Below, in pieces: positions 1-7,766 of a DNA stretch of 64,000 nucleotides; the stretch's first letter is position 1, and every line of letters begins with the position of its first letter. The notes beneath the pieces are model-generated. The model was not told the origin of the DNA, made no database searches, and saw only the letters and a program-made list of their open reading frames with translations. Both the position numbers and the translations under genes were made by a program. The stretch is from Hormoscilla sp. GM7CHS1pb. GTDB taxonomy: Bacteria; Cyanobacteriota; Cyanobacteriia; Cyanobacteriales; Desertifilaceae. The stretch is taken from contig JACONN010000002.1 of the NCBI GenBank assembly GCA_014323675.1, positions 682,001-746,000 of the forward strand, in the 5' to 3' direction.

Positions 1-300
1 CTGGCAAAGGTGCGAGGGGGTGTTCTACTGATTGATGAGTTGGAAACCTCTATTCATACTGACGCGCTGGGGGGAGTTTTCTCTTGGCTTGTCCAGTGGT
101 GTAGTAAGATGGACGTGCAGTTATTTGCAACTACTCAAAGTCTGGAAGCTGTTGATGCAATGTTGGATGCTACTTCTGAGGATGTGGATCTAGTCCTTTA
201 TCGCTTAAGGCCAGAGGAGTCCCAGACTAAATTAATCCGACTAGATCGAGAAACCCTGTGTATAATTCGGGAAGAACTGGGACAGGAGGTACGACGGTGA
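1..300 (+). CDS. AAA-type ATPase, C-terminal end (partial)
   Basis: The reading frame is open from the first base, so this is the tail of a longer gene that starts before the window. What is visible is a Walker B motif (VLLIDE) followed by residues for a hydrophobic strand and a short C-terminal lobe, as in RecF/SMC-like or OLD-like ATPases. The stop overlaps the GTG start of the next gene (GTGA at 297-300), so the two are translationally coupled. The partner is a TOPRIM protein, and ATPase plus TOPRIM pairs of this type occur in OLD-family nucleases and related defence systems. Function here is inferred; the Walker A region lies outside the window. Confidence 0.75.
   Translation: MAKVRGGVLLIDELETSIHTDALGGVFSWLVQWCSKMDVQLFATTQSLEAVDAMLDATSEDVDLVLYRLRPEESQTKLIRLDRETLCIIREELGQEVRR
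262..282. repeat. 21-bp direct repeat, copy 1
   Basis: This segment at the end of the ATPase gene (starts ATAATTCGGG, ends ACTGGGA) is repeated exactly at 4569-4589, just after a PIN toxin gene. Confidence 0.8.
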
Positions 301-1025
301 GATATGCACTCATCGGTGTAGAAGGTCCTCACGATCAAGCCTTTGTGGGTAAAGTTCTTAAACTGCTTGGCTGTCAATCTTTTGACGGCAATGAAGCCAA
401 TCTGGATCCTTTCTGGATTAATTTTGTTCCATCTTATCCCAAACAGGGAAACTTATACAAGCGTCTGGATATGCCTTCTATCTTATTCACAGAATCTGTT
501 TCGGTAGCCATTTACTCAGGGGAAGGAAGTAAGCTAGTACGAAATCTGAAGGCAAATTTTGCTAACTACCCTGAGTATCGAACTGATATCGCAGCATTCG
601 GGATAGTTGCTGATGCCGATCGCAAGTCTCCCGAACAGGTGGCCTTAGACTACTATAATGGCTTCAGTAATTTATTTCCTGGTTTCCCCGATCGAGGAGG
701 CGTTGTAGATACAGATTCTCCTCGCACGATGTGTTACCTGATAATGTCTCTCAGGGGGTGCTGGATACTTTGTTGTGCAATTGTGGTGAAGTAGCTTATC
801 CTATGTACGTTGAGAGAGCTAATTCCTATCTTGCCCAATTTTCCGAAACCTTTCGATCGGGAAAAAGCTCTAATTGCTACGATCGTCAGTGTTCTCAAAC
901 CAGGAAAGACGAATACGGTGAGTCTTGCAGATAATAATTGGGTAAGTGAGTCCACCAACATGCAGGTTCCGACTCTAGCAAGTTTTGTAGATTTCTTGAG
1001 GGAATTATTAGAACTGCACGAATAA
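297..1025 (+). pseudogene. TOPRIM-like (DUF3226-type) partner of the ATPase, frameshifted
   Basis: The start is GTG at 297, preceded by AGGAGG, with a 4-base overlap with the ATPase stop. The protein begins VRYALIGVEGPHDQAF, where the Glu is the first TOPRIM acid, and later has IVADADRK, the DxD of TOPRIM folds. The frame changes near 730 and again near 850; the last part (PFDREKALIATIVSVL ... FLRELLELHE) is back in the first frame. The two shifts compensate, so only about 40 codons are garbled. It pairs with the upstream ATPase and could be a nuclease subunit. Either two real indels killed it or the sequence has errors here. Family assignment is from memory of DUF3226/TOPRIM patterns. Confidence 0.65.
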
Positions 1026-1060
1026 TGAATGAGTAATTTGCATTGGCACTGGTTCAGTCT

Positions 1061-1272
1061 AATTAGGGCTTGCTGAATAAAGCTGTAACTCAGACTGGGT
1101 AAGGGTTTTTGCATTAAAAACGCTGGCCAAGTGCAAGGTTTTGCTGCTCTTTGGATCCAAAATCGAAGCATTTAGTGGGGGTTACAGCTTGGAGCCTCCT
1201 GGTAGACTGACGGTGTAGTCTGCTGTGTGGCGTCTAGATTCGCCCTGTAGCCTTTTTCAGCAAACCCTAATT
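1061..1272. mobile_element. MITE, about 212 bp
   Basis: The ends are inverted repeats of 23 bp with three mismatches: AATTAGGGCTTGCTGAATAA on the left and the complement of TTTTTCAGCAAACCCTAATT on the right. There is no coding capacity inside. The end sequence resembles those of DDE transposons common in cyanobacteria. No transposase with such ends is present in the window. Confidence 0.75.
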
Positions 1273-1456
1273 AAAAAGATCGCCGGAAACCCCTGCCCTG
1301 TCAGGGTTTCAGTCTAGAACCGGAACCGGGTTTCTGGGAATAAAATCTCATCTCACGAAAAATGTAATTTTTTGTAAAGATCGGGAAATTCTGGTTGTTT
1401 CCTGCTATAAAATTAAAGAGACATAAGTGGCTACCTAAAAAACACGAGCACTCATA

Positions 1457-2489
1457 CAGCTTGTTCAGGAAACAAGTAGAACATTTTTGTGCTAAACTAG
1501 AGCTATACTCAATGCAGACCAAATTCAGCTATGGGACGTTACTCTCTGGACCTTAGACAAAAAGTCGTCACTGCTTATAAATTGGGCAAAGGCTCGATTC
1601 GGCAACTTGCCGAGCAGTTTATGCTCAGTCCTGCTACTGTTCATAGTTATATAAAACAATATCGAGAAACGCAAGATCTAACCCCTAAAAAACCCGGCCC
1701 CAAACGTCCGGGCAAGCTAGAAGCCTATCGAGACTTGATCGTGAAGATGGTAAAAGATTACCCAGATTGGACGGTAGGCTGAGGGAACATCTGTTAAATG
1801 AGCAGGATGTTTATGTCAGTGTAGGGGGGATGTGTGAGTTCCTAAAAAAAGAAGGCTTAACTCTTAAAAAAAAACTTACCGGGCAGAAAAAGTAGCAACT
1901 CCAGCAGTTCAACAGCAGCGAGTTGATTACCGAGAGCGGGTTCGAGATGTCCCACAGGGAAAATTGATATTTATTGATGAGGCAGCTTTCTGGATAGGGA
2001 TGAGTCGCGAAATGGCGCCCGTGTGAAAAAGGTAAAAAGGCATTCTATTTAAGACCATTTTATAAGGGCAGGAAAATGACGTTAATCGGAGCAATAAGTA
2101 TTGAAAGGGTTGTGGCGAAAAAAGCAATTAAAGGCTCTATGAAAGGTAAGGATTTTAAGGATTTTGTTGAACATGACCTGGTGGAGAAGCTGAATCCAGG
2201 GGATGTGGTAGTTATGGATAACCTTAATATCCATAAAATGAAAGGTATCGAAGAACTGATAGTCGCTACGGGAGCAAGAGTAGAATATTTATCACCCTAC
2301 TCACCAGACTTCAATCCTATTGAGATGTTGTGGTCAACGGTTAAGTCACTGGTCAGAATGTTCCCAACACGAGCAATGGAGGCGCTAGAAAAGTTAATTG
2401 AACTTGCTCTAATGCTGATTGGAACAAATACGTTTAAAAACTGGTTTACTAAATGCTGTTATTGTACTAGCTAACTGGTGAACAATCTG
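1457..2489 (+). mobile_element. IS630-family insertion sequence, degenerate
   Basis: The short inverted ends CAGCTTGTTCA (1457-1467) and TGAACAATCTG (2479-2489) are each bordered by TA, the target duplicated by IS630/Tc1-type elements. The element is about 1.03 kb, normal for the family, and contains one broken transposase gene. It lies just upstream of a secreted-protein gene. Confidence 0.8.
1531..2474 (+). pseudogene. IS630-family transposase, broken
   Basis: The N-terminal 80 residues are an intact helix-turn-helix domain (MGRYSLDLRQKVVTAYKLG and SPATVHSYIKQY). The frame is then lost near 1780 and disrupted again through 2070. From 2076 a good C-terminal DDE core is readable: VVMDNLNIHK carries the second Asp and YLSPYSPDFNPIEMLWS the Pro-Glu region. 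The first catalytic Asp region (IFIDEAAFW-like, about 1970) is in another frame. The normal length is about 310 residues in one or two frames. Several indels make it inactive; ends and target site are described with the element. Confidence 0.85.
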
Positions 2490-2510
2490 TATTGGACTCA
2501 AGGAGGGAAA

Positions 2511-2867
2511 ATGAAAGCCAAAATCAGCATATTTATCAGCACAGTGTTTATTTCAATTCTGGCGGCGTCAAGTGCATTCGCTGGAGAAAGCAGGGGCGGG
2601 TACATTTCACATATTGCCACGGTAGATGGTGCCATCCTCTTCGGAATAACTGGCTCCCGGCAATAAGACCGTCCCTCTTGTGCAGGTACCGGTCGCTTTG
2701 CAGCTCGCGCAAATAGTGAACATTATCAAGTCATCATAACCGCATTTGAAATGGGATCAAAGGTGACTCTTGGTCATGTTAAAGGACTGGGAACTTGGTG
2801 CGACCCGTTTAGCGTAAAGATCCAGAATGGACAAGGAGGGTCAATGACCATGTCACAAGCCTATTGA
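2511..2867 (+). pseudogene. Small secreted protein with an in-frame stop
   Basis: An AAGGAGG ribosome site precedes ATG 2511. The first 25 residues form a signal peptide (MKAKISIFISTVFISILAAS, then SAFAG). The frame continues past a TAA at 2664-2666 for 67 more codons, including CAGTGRFAARANSEHY, VTLGHVKGLGTWCDP and a stop at 2865. Two Cys residues could form a disulfide. The continued frame suggests a 118-codon gene with one nonsense mutation. A group II intron may begin at GTGCGACC (2798), inside the gene, in which case the final residues are intron-encoded. The C-x-GTGRF ... GxxCD pattern recalls small secreted B-subunit-like proteins, but this is weak and no function is claimed. Confidence 0.55.
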
Positions 2868-3026
2868 CCGAGACCGCATGCAGGATATCATTGGTCCTGA
2901 AACTTGTAGGGTCAAGTCAGTCACCGGTGGAAACATCAAAAGGAACTGGCGAAACTCAGAGATGATGAGGGTGCAAGTCCCTCTCCCCTAAGTGCAGGGG
3001 TAAAAGCATCACCCCTACGGTAGCTT

Positions 3027-3094
3027 CGCGTCCGGAGACACCCACCCATGTCATGCGCGGGAGCGACATGACAGGGTGGGTGCTCCCGGACGCG
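3027..3094. repeat. 68-bp palindromic repeat inside the intron
   Basis: The arms CGCGTCCGGAGACACCCACC and the complement of GGGTGGGTGCTCCCGGACGC make a long imperfect hairpin. A nearly identical copy is at 37418-37485 and a variant at 9206-9304. It replaces or extends a loop in intron domain I. Confidence 0.8.
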
Positions 3095-3547
3095 ATGGCA
3101 TCAATCCGTAAAGCGGGGTGAGAAGGCGTTAATGACTGGTAGCCTAAACTGGTCAACGTCAAGCAAGTGACTATGAGGAGCATAAAGCGAAATGATGCAG
3201 CGTCGTCACAGGAAACCAGTGGAATAAGGCTTATACACTGGCCCAAAAGGGAAAGGATAATGGTCGTTGGCAGGTCGAGTTACTGACCAACAAGCACTGA
3301 CAATAAACCCGGCGTAAGGTCATTCTCTAAGGTCACAACCAATCATCTACAGGAACGAGGTAAACCAGTTGACGTACTCTCAGTGATATGAGAGCTGAGT
3401 AGCCACCAAAGGCGTAAAATCTGCAAACCATTAGCAGGTCGCAACTGGGAGAGATTGAGTGGAGAAGCAAATGAGCGCCTGTAATGGGCGGGATAGAGCT
3501 GACGCCCTCATGGTTAACCAAAAGTGTGGAGGTTAGTAGCAGTCAAT

Positions 3548-3667
3548 ATGTCACGGAGTACATCCAACAGGAAAGTATATGACTGGAATGCGGTCCCCTG
3601 GCGCAAGCTAGAGCGGGAAGTATTCAAGCTGCAAAAGCGTATCTACAGAGCGGCCCAACGAGTATAG
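3548..3667 (+). pseudogene. Intron-encoded reverse transcriptase, N-terminal remnant
   Basis: The 39-residue frame reads MSRSTSNRKVYDWNAVPWRK then LEREVFKLQKRIYRAAQR before a TAG. This matches the conserved start of cyanobacterial group II intron maturases (the W-x-x-L-E-x-x-V-x-x-L-Q-x-R-I-x-x-A pattern of RT domain 0). All of the catalytic RT, maturase and endonuclease domains are deleted; about 40 bases after the TAG the sequence enters domain V. The deletion leaves a compact ribozyme scaffold. Confidence 0.8.
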
Positions 3668-3705
3668 AAGGCCGCACCCGGAAAAGCCGGGATAGGGAAA
3701 CCAAG

Positions 3706-3740
3706 GAGCCGGATGAGGTGAAAGTCTCATGTCCGGTTTT
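3706..3740 (+). ncRNA. Group II intron domain V
   Basis: The 35-base hairpin starts GAGCCGGATGAGG, has a GAAA tetraloop and closes with TCATGTCCGGTTTT. The catalytic AGC triad and the pairing of both arms are preserved, so the catalytic core looks intact. Confidence 0.85.
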
Positions 3741-3861
3741 GAAGACGAGTCGGCCCGGCGACGGGCTGGCTTAGTTTAATTAACCTTTGGCATAATTCAA
3801 AAGATCTACGCTGGATTGAGATAAATAAGCAGTGAGCACCTTACCTTAAAGGAGGTAAAAA

Positions 3862-4155
3862 ATGGATACAATGATATCTCAGCGCGAACAAATTATTGGG
3901 GAAATTGCCGAACTCCCTAGCGAGGCGATAGTTGAACTTGCCAACTTTATTGAGGAGCTCAAGTTCAAACATCATCGCCCCGCTACCTCATCGTCAACGA
4001 AAACAGAAGCAAATTCCGGCTCTGCATTCTTGCTTGCTATTGCTGGTTTGGGGTCTGCCGTTGAAGATGATATCTCAGAACGAGACGAAGAAATTCTAGC
4101 GAATGAAATTGACCCCATTCGTGGGTGGACTACCAAAAAAGATGATTCAGTATGA
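3862..4155 (+). CDS. Antitoxin of a VapBC-type pair
   Basis: A 97-residue acidic protein with a strong ribosome site (AAAGGAGG, 8 bases before ATG). The N-terminal helices (EIAELPSEAIVELANFIEEL) resemble the DUF2281/VapB-like antitoxins of cyanobacteria, and the C-terminal half is an acidic, probably disordered toxin-binding tail (EDDISERDEEILANEIDPIR). Its stop overlaps the start of the PIN toxin by ATGA (4152-4155), the classical antitoxin-first arrangement. Such pairs usually repress their own promoter, but no operator was identified. Confidence 0.75.
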   Translation: MDTMISQREQIIGEIAELPSEAIVELANFIEELKFKHHRPATSSSTKTEANSGSAFLLAIAGLGSAVEDDISERDEEILANEIDPIRGWTTKKDDSV

Positions 4156-4565
4156 CAGCCTTACTAGATACGAGTTTTTTGCTCGCTTTGAACAACGATA
4201 ACGATCGCAATCATGCCAGGGTGTTAAATGTTGCTCAAACCATCAATGAACCCCTGGTTTTACCAACCGTTGTTCTGCCTGAAGTATGCTACCTCATTGC
4301 CTCACGTTTGGGACATAGGGCTATGGGTCGTTTTCTGATGGAACTATCCACCTGGGATAGCAGACTTGAACCGATGACATTAGCAGACTTGCATCGTGTT
4401 AATAAAATCTTAGATCGATATGCTGACAGCCAGCTCGATTTTGTAGACGCGACCATCATCGCAATTGCAGAAAGAAAGAACATTACTCGTATTCTTACCT
4501 TAGACCGTCGTGATTTCACAATCATTCGTCCGCAGCACTGCGCCTATTTTGAAATATTGCCTTAG
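4152..4565 (+). CDS. PIN-domain ribonuclease toxin (VapC-like)
   Basis: A 137-residue PIN domain. The first acid is in ALLDTSFLLALNN; the Glu is in VLPEVCYLI near residue 49; the late acids are in LDFVDATIIAIAE and LTLDRRDF. All four metal-binding positions expected for a PIN nuclease are present, so the toxin looks active. It is coupled to the antitoxin by a 4-base overlap. The target RNA cannot be told from sequence. Confidence 0.85.
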   Translation: MTALLDTSFLLALNNDNDRNHARVLNVAQTINEPLVLPTVVLPEVCYLIASRLGHRAMGRFLMELSTWDSRLEPMTLADLHRVNKILDRYADSQLDFVDATIIAIAERKNITRILTLDRRDFTIIRPQHCAYFEILP

Positions 4566-4568
4566 AGC

Positions 4569-4589
4569 ATAATTCGGGAAGAACTGGGA
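4569..4589. repeat. 21-bp direct repeat, copy 2
   Basis: Exact copy of 262-282, which lies in the ATPase gene; here it is outside any gene, four bases after the PIN toxin stop. Confidence 0.8.
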
Positions 4590-4590
4590 T

Positions 4591-4720
4591 CTATCTGTCA
4601 TATCTGTACAAATCTGTACAACGTCCTGCTTCCAAAGCTTGCAGTGCTTTTTCAGCTAGGGCATCAAGCTTACCCGCAGCTATATCTGCCTCAAGTTGTC
4701 GATCCCAATCTTCCCAATCT
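4591..4720 (-). pseudogene. Fragment of a small antitoxin-like gene
   Basis: On the minus strand a frame without a start reads WDRQLEADIAAGKLDALAEK then ALQALEAGRCTDL before a stop at 4591. This is the C-terminal half of a small cyanobacterial protein usually found as an antitoxin (D-x-Q-L-E-x-D-x-x-x-G-K-L-D pattern). Its upstream part has been replaced by the end of the next gene, whose last codons overlap it in another frame. It is a recombination relic. Confidence 0.55.
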
Positions 4721-5054
4721 CCCCAATCTCTGCAAAACCGAGATACTCCCGTTGCCATTCCTCTATCCCAGGACGAATAATTTTCGCCAATGGGTGGTCG
4801 ATCGTCTCTATCAATGTTTGAAAACTGGCTACATTCAGAACTTCTAATATCTGCTGTTTCAGAGTTTGATTCTGTGCCATTTGCCCGATCGCCTCTGCTG
4901 CTAGCGCGGACCGCTGAGGAGGTGTTTCAGTAGAGTAATCCTTTTCCAATTCTTGTAAGAGTGCTTTAATCTTAGCTGCCGCTTCAGCTAAACTTTGCTG
5001 TTCTGCTTGGAAGTATTTGTGAATTATATTATCGTCCTTAACTTCTCCAGACAT
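4680..5054 (-). CDS. Conserved cyanobacterial helical protein (tail domain of pentapeptide-repeat proteins)
   Basis: About 124 residues starting at ATG 5054 (a TTG six bases earlier is also in frame). IIHKYFQAEQQSLAEAAAKI and LLQELEKDY, followed by a helical stretch with LKQQILEVLNVASFQTLIET, match the tail that follows pentapeptide repeats in many cyanobacterial proteins. No pentapeptide repeats are present. The last residues (FAEIGEIGKIGIDNLRQI) run into a fragment of another gene, so the natural C terminus is probably lost. It is more likely a relic than a working gene. Confidence 0.45.
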   Translation of the reverse strand: MSGEVKDDNIIHKYFQAEQQSLAEAAAKIKALLQELEKDYSTETPPQRSALAAEAIGQMAQNQTLKQQILEVLNVASFQTLIETIDHPLAKIIRPGIEEWQREYLGFAEIGEIGKIGIDNLRQI

Positions 5055-5138
5055 TACCAACTATACCACCGCCGATTTTTATTTCAGATACCATGAAAAA
5101 CCTCCTAATTAATTATTTCAACGAACGTTTTCTGGGTA

Positions 5139-6059
5139 TCAATCCCGATTATCATTGCTATAGCGAATCCTCGCCCCTGCCCACTGTAGCTTTTCCCGTA
5201 GGGTCTGATAGTAAGAATAATTTTCCCGCAGAATAATAAACTTAGCTAGACAATTAGCCATTCTCACGTCCACTCGCTGTCCGGGCCAAATGGCAGTTCC
5301 CATTACCCCGTCTGTCCAGAGTTTCGTATTTAACTCCCGGTCTTCTAAAGGCCAGACACTAACTACAGAACCCGATGGCAAAACAATGGCACGACTAGAT
5401 AGACTCAAAGGACAAATGGGCGTAACCGCGATCGCCTCCATGCCCTCATGGACGATCGGGCCATTTGCCGACAAGGTGTAGCAAGTCGAACCAGTCGGCG
5501 TGGACACAATCAACCCATCTCCCTGATATTGATCCACCACCTCCCCGTCGATCGCCAATTCCAGAATCGAGGTAATCATCCGGTCAGCAGATGCTGGCTT
5601 GATACAGATTTCATTGAGGGCCAAAAAGCGATCGCTTACAGGTTTCCTCTGAGTGCGATCGCCCTCAAACACAGCCGCCTGCAACATCATCCGCAGCTGC
5701 ACTGCATAGCGGTCTTCCATCAACCTGTCCCAAACCCGTTCTGTATCCTTAAACGCCTCAAAAGATTCCGTCAAAAACCCCAGATGACCCCCGATATTTA
5801 CTGCCAAAATCGGCATGCCATATGGGGCCACTTGTCTAGCAGCAGCTAAAGCCGTGCCATCACCGCCCAGTACCACCGCCAGATCGATCGGTTGCGTCCC
5901 AGAAGCCAAAAACACCGGGTAGGGATTATCCTTGACCCCACTCGGTCCCATCAACACCTGAGAACCCCGATCCTCCAGCTGTCTCGCACATGTTTCGGCC
6001 CAGCGGCGACTCTCATCATGTCCAGCTTTATGGGCAATTATGACCCGCTTTAGCTCCAC
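5139..6059 (-). CDS. nadK: NAD kinase
   Basis: 306 residues; phosphorylates NAD to NADP with ATP in the cytosol. The signature VVLGGDGTALAAAR holds the GGDGT motif with the catalytic Asp; NIGGHLGFLTE is the second conserved block; LNEICIKPASADRMITS and GDGLIVSTPTGSTCY are the substrate-binding and conserved GxGxxxxTPTGS blocks. Length is normal. The start is GTG at 6059, four bases after the ndhE stop, so it is the last gene of the ndhAIGE cluster. This linkage of NAD kinase with NDH-1 genes is common in cyanobacteria. Confidence 0.95.
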   Translation of the reverse strand: MELKRVIIAHKAGHDESRRWAETCARQLEDRGSQVLMGPSGVKDNPYPVFLASGTQPIDLAVVLGGDGTALAAARQVAPYGMPILAVNIGGHLGFLTESFEAFKDTERVWDRLMEDRYAVQLRMMLQAAVFEGDRTQRKPVSDRFLALNEICIKPASADRMITSILELAIDGEVVDQYQGDGLIVSTPTGSTCYTLSANGPIVHEGMEAIAVTPICPLSLSSRAIVLPSGSVVSVWPLEDRELNTKLWTDGVMGTAIWPGQRVDVRMANCLAKFIILRENYSYYQTLREKLQWAGARIRYSNDNRD

Positions 6060-6063
6060 TAAT

Positions 6064-6375
6064 CTACCACTTCAATAAGTTAAACTGCTCCATATCCACT
6101 GTATCGCGATTGCGGTAAATTGACAACACAATCGCCAGACCCACCGCCGCTTCTGCCGCTGCCACTGTAATCACAAACACTGCAAAAACTTGTCCCTTTA
6201 TCCCTTGGGAGTCGAGGAAATTTGAAAATGCCATCAAATTGATATTTACTGCATTCAGCAGCAACTCGATCGACATCAGCACCCGCACGGCATTGCGGCT
6301 GTTAATCAAACCATAAATGCCAATGCAGAACAATGCTGCTGCTAGTAACAAGAAATACTGAAGTTGTAGGATCAT
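6064..6375 (-). CDS. ndhE: NAD(P)H-quinone oxidoreductase subunit 4L
   Basis: 103 residues with three membrane helices (roughly 3-22, 28-50, 62-85). It is the NuoK homologue of the thylakoid NDH-1 membrane arm, carrying the conserved Glu in [18 protein letters not shown] and the second in [14 protein letters not shown]. The order A-I-G-E matches the usual cyanobacterial operon. Start ATG 6375; no length anomaly. Confidence 0.95.
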   Translation of the reverse strand: MILQLQYFLLLAAALFCIGIYGLINSRNAVRVLMSIELLLNAVNINLMAFSNFLDSQGIKGQVFAVFVITVAAAEAAVGLAIVLSIYRNRDTVDMEQFNLLKW

Positions 6376-6395
6376 AATTTACTGCTTGTTCTTCC

Positions 6396-6452
6396 TTCGT
6401 AGTAAGCGCTAAAGCGCTTCTTCCTTCGTTCGTAGTAAGCGCTAAAGCGCTT
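6396..6452. repeat. Two copies of a short palindrome (CGTAGTAAG family)
   Basis: Two tandem units of TTCGTAGTAAGCGCTAAAGC with the closing GCTT, lying between ndhG and ndhE. The pairing core is GCGCT/AGCGC. Confidence 0.85.
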
Positions 6453-6463
6453 ATCTATTTTCA

Positions 6464-7075
6464 TTAACTCTGGGAAGTTTTCTTTGAGGCTGAGACGAGT
6501 TCCCGTGGGCGTTCCGGTAGCATCAAAGCTGGGGGCACGGGTTCTGAAGGCATTTCATCGGGCAAATACTCGCGACGGGCCAGAATTATTGCCCCCACTA
6601 ACGCTATCAACAACAGCACTGATGCCAATTCAAAGGGGAGCAAAAAGTCACTGAAGAAATGCAGTCCAATGATAACGGTAGAAGCATCCCCCGCGATCGC
6701 CCCTGTTGAGAGAGACCAAGGAGTTGTTAAAACCATCGTACTCAATAGGGCAAACAGGCCGACACAGACTAAACCCGTTGCCCCCTTCCGGATCCAGGCA
6801 CGCGGCAGGGGTTTCAACTCTTCCCGTTTGTTCACCAGCATGATAGCAAACAAAATCAGGACGTTCACCGCCCCCACATAAATCAGTACCTGGGCCGCTG
6901 CCACAAAGCCTGCATTCAATAAAATGTACATGCCTGCGATGCTGATAAACACCCCTCCCAGCAAAAAGGCTGAGTAGACGATATTCTCTAGCAGTACTAC
7001 TCCCAATGCTGCCCCGATCGCCATCACTGCCAGCAGACCAAAAGCAACTAACTGAACTCCTTCTGCTAAATTCAC
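6464..7075 (-). CDS. ndhG: NAD(P)H-quinone oxidoreductase subunit 6
   Basis: 203 residues, NuoJ homologue with five membrane helices. The conserved segment ENIVYSAFLLGGVFISIAG is followed by AAAQVLIYVGAVNVLILFAI, the pi-bulge helix region of this subunit. The C-terminal tail after the last helix (AIILARREYLPDE) is soluble, as usual. It acts in the proton-pumping membrane arm of NDH-1. Spacing to ndhE (88 bases) is widened by the palindrome pair between them. Confidence 0.95.
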   Translation of the reverse strand: MNLAEGVQLVAFGLLAVMAIGAALGVVLLENIVYSAFLLGGVFISIAGMYILLNAGFVAAAQVLIYVGAVNVLILFAIMLVNKREELKPLPRAWIRKGATGLVCVGLFALLSTMVLTTPWSLSTGAIAGDASTVIIGLHFFSDFLLPFELASVLLLIALVGAIILARREYLPDEMPSEPVPPALMLPERPRELVSASKKTSQS

Positions 7076-7114
7076 TCTGATTGTCCTTTGCTAATTTTCC
7101 ATTGTTCGTATATT

Positions 7115-7140
7115 GTTCGTAGTAAGCACTAAAGTGCTTC
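7115..7140. repeat. Palindrome of the CGTAGTAAG family
   Basis: Single unit GTTCGTAGTAAGCACTAAAG, then TGCTT, between ndhI and ndhG; pairing core GCACT/AGTGC. Confidence 0.8.
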
Positions 7141-7178
7141 CGGAGAGCAAGCCGGGGGTTTTAACGGCGGGATGACTC

Positions 7179-7766
7179 TTAATTTTTTTCCATTTCTGCG
7201 ATAATTTCTTCTGGGCGCTTACCTGCCCGAGGCGAAGTATGTGACACCTCATGAGGCTCCATGACCCCCTTTGGTAGGTAAGCCAATTCCCGCATCGGCT
7301 GTACCATTGGGTCATTCGTGACTTTATAGGGAAGCCGTCCTAGTGCCACATTGTCATAGTTCAACTCATGCCTGTCATAGGTTGCCATTTCGTACTCCTC
7401 TGTCGCCGACAGACAGTTTGTGGGACAATATTCTATACAATTAGCGCAGAATATACAAACACCGAAGTCGATGCTGTAATGCTTCAACTGTTTCTTCTTG
7501 CTTTCCTTGTTGAATTCCCAATCTACCACTGGCAGGTTGATCGGGCAAACCCGCACGCATACTTCGCAGGAGATGCACTTATCAAATTCAAAATGAATCC
7601 TACCCCGGAAGCGCTCCGATGGGATAAGTTTTTCATAGGGGTACTGCACTGCGATCGGACGTCGCTGCATGTGGTCAAAGGTGACAGATAGTCCCTGACC
7701 GATGTATTTAGCAGCTTGAAATGTCTCTTTCGTGTATTCGCTAACTTGCTTGAGGAATTTCAGCAT
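7179..7766 (-). CDS. ndhI: NAD(P)H-quinone oxidoreductase subunit I (two 4Fe-4S clusters)
   Basis: 195 residues. Two ferredoxin-type motifs, [12 protein letters not shown] (about residue 64) and [12 protein letters not shown] (about 103), bind the N6a/N6b clusters that pass electrons through the connecting arm of NDH-1. The N terminus ([20 protein letters not shown]) is the usual amphipathic anchor. The start overlaps the apparent ndhA frame by 7 bases, but see ndhA: the true ndhA stop probably lies 67 bases before it. Confidence 0.95.
   Translation of the reverse strand: MLKFLKQVSEYTKETFQAAKYIGQGLSVTFDHMQRRPIAVQYPYEKLIPSERFRGRIHFEFDKCISCEVCVRVCPINLPVVDWEFNKESKKKQLKHYSIDFGVCIFCANCIEYCPTNCLSATEEYEMATYDRHELNYDNVALGRLPYKVTNDPMVQPMRELAYLPKGVMEPHEVSHTSPRAGKRPEEIIAEMEKN

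Larger units (their letters stand above)
2798..3780 (+). mobile_element. Group II intron without reverse transcriptase
   Basis: The 3' part is diagnostic: a domain V hairpin at 3706-3740 followed by a domain VI stem (CGGCCCGGCGACGGGCTGG) and the end CTTAGTTTAAT at 3780. Domain I-like elements (GTGCAAGTCC, and stems around 2990-3130) and a start candidate GTGCGACC at 2798 lie upstream. The 5' boundary is uncertain and could be up to about 100 bases further right. Domain IV should hold a 1.7-kb reverse transcriptase gene, but only its first 39 codons remain. The element could splice only with protein supplied in trans. It lies at the end of a secreted-protein gene and just before a VapBC pair. 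Confidence 0.8.
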
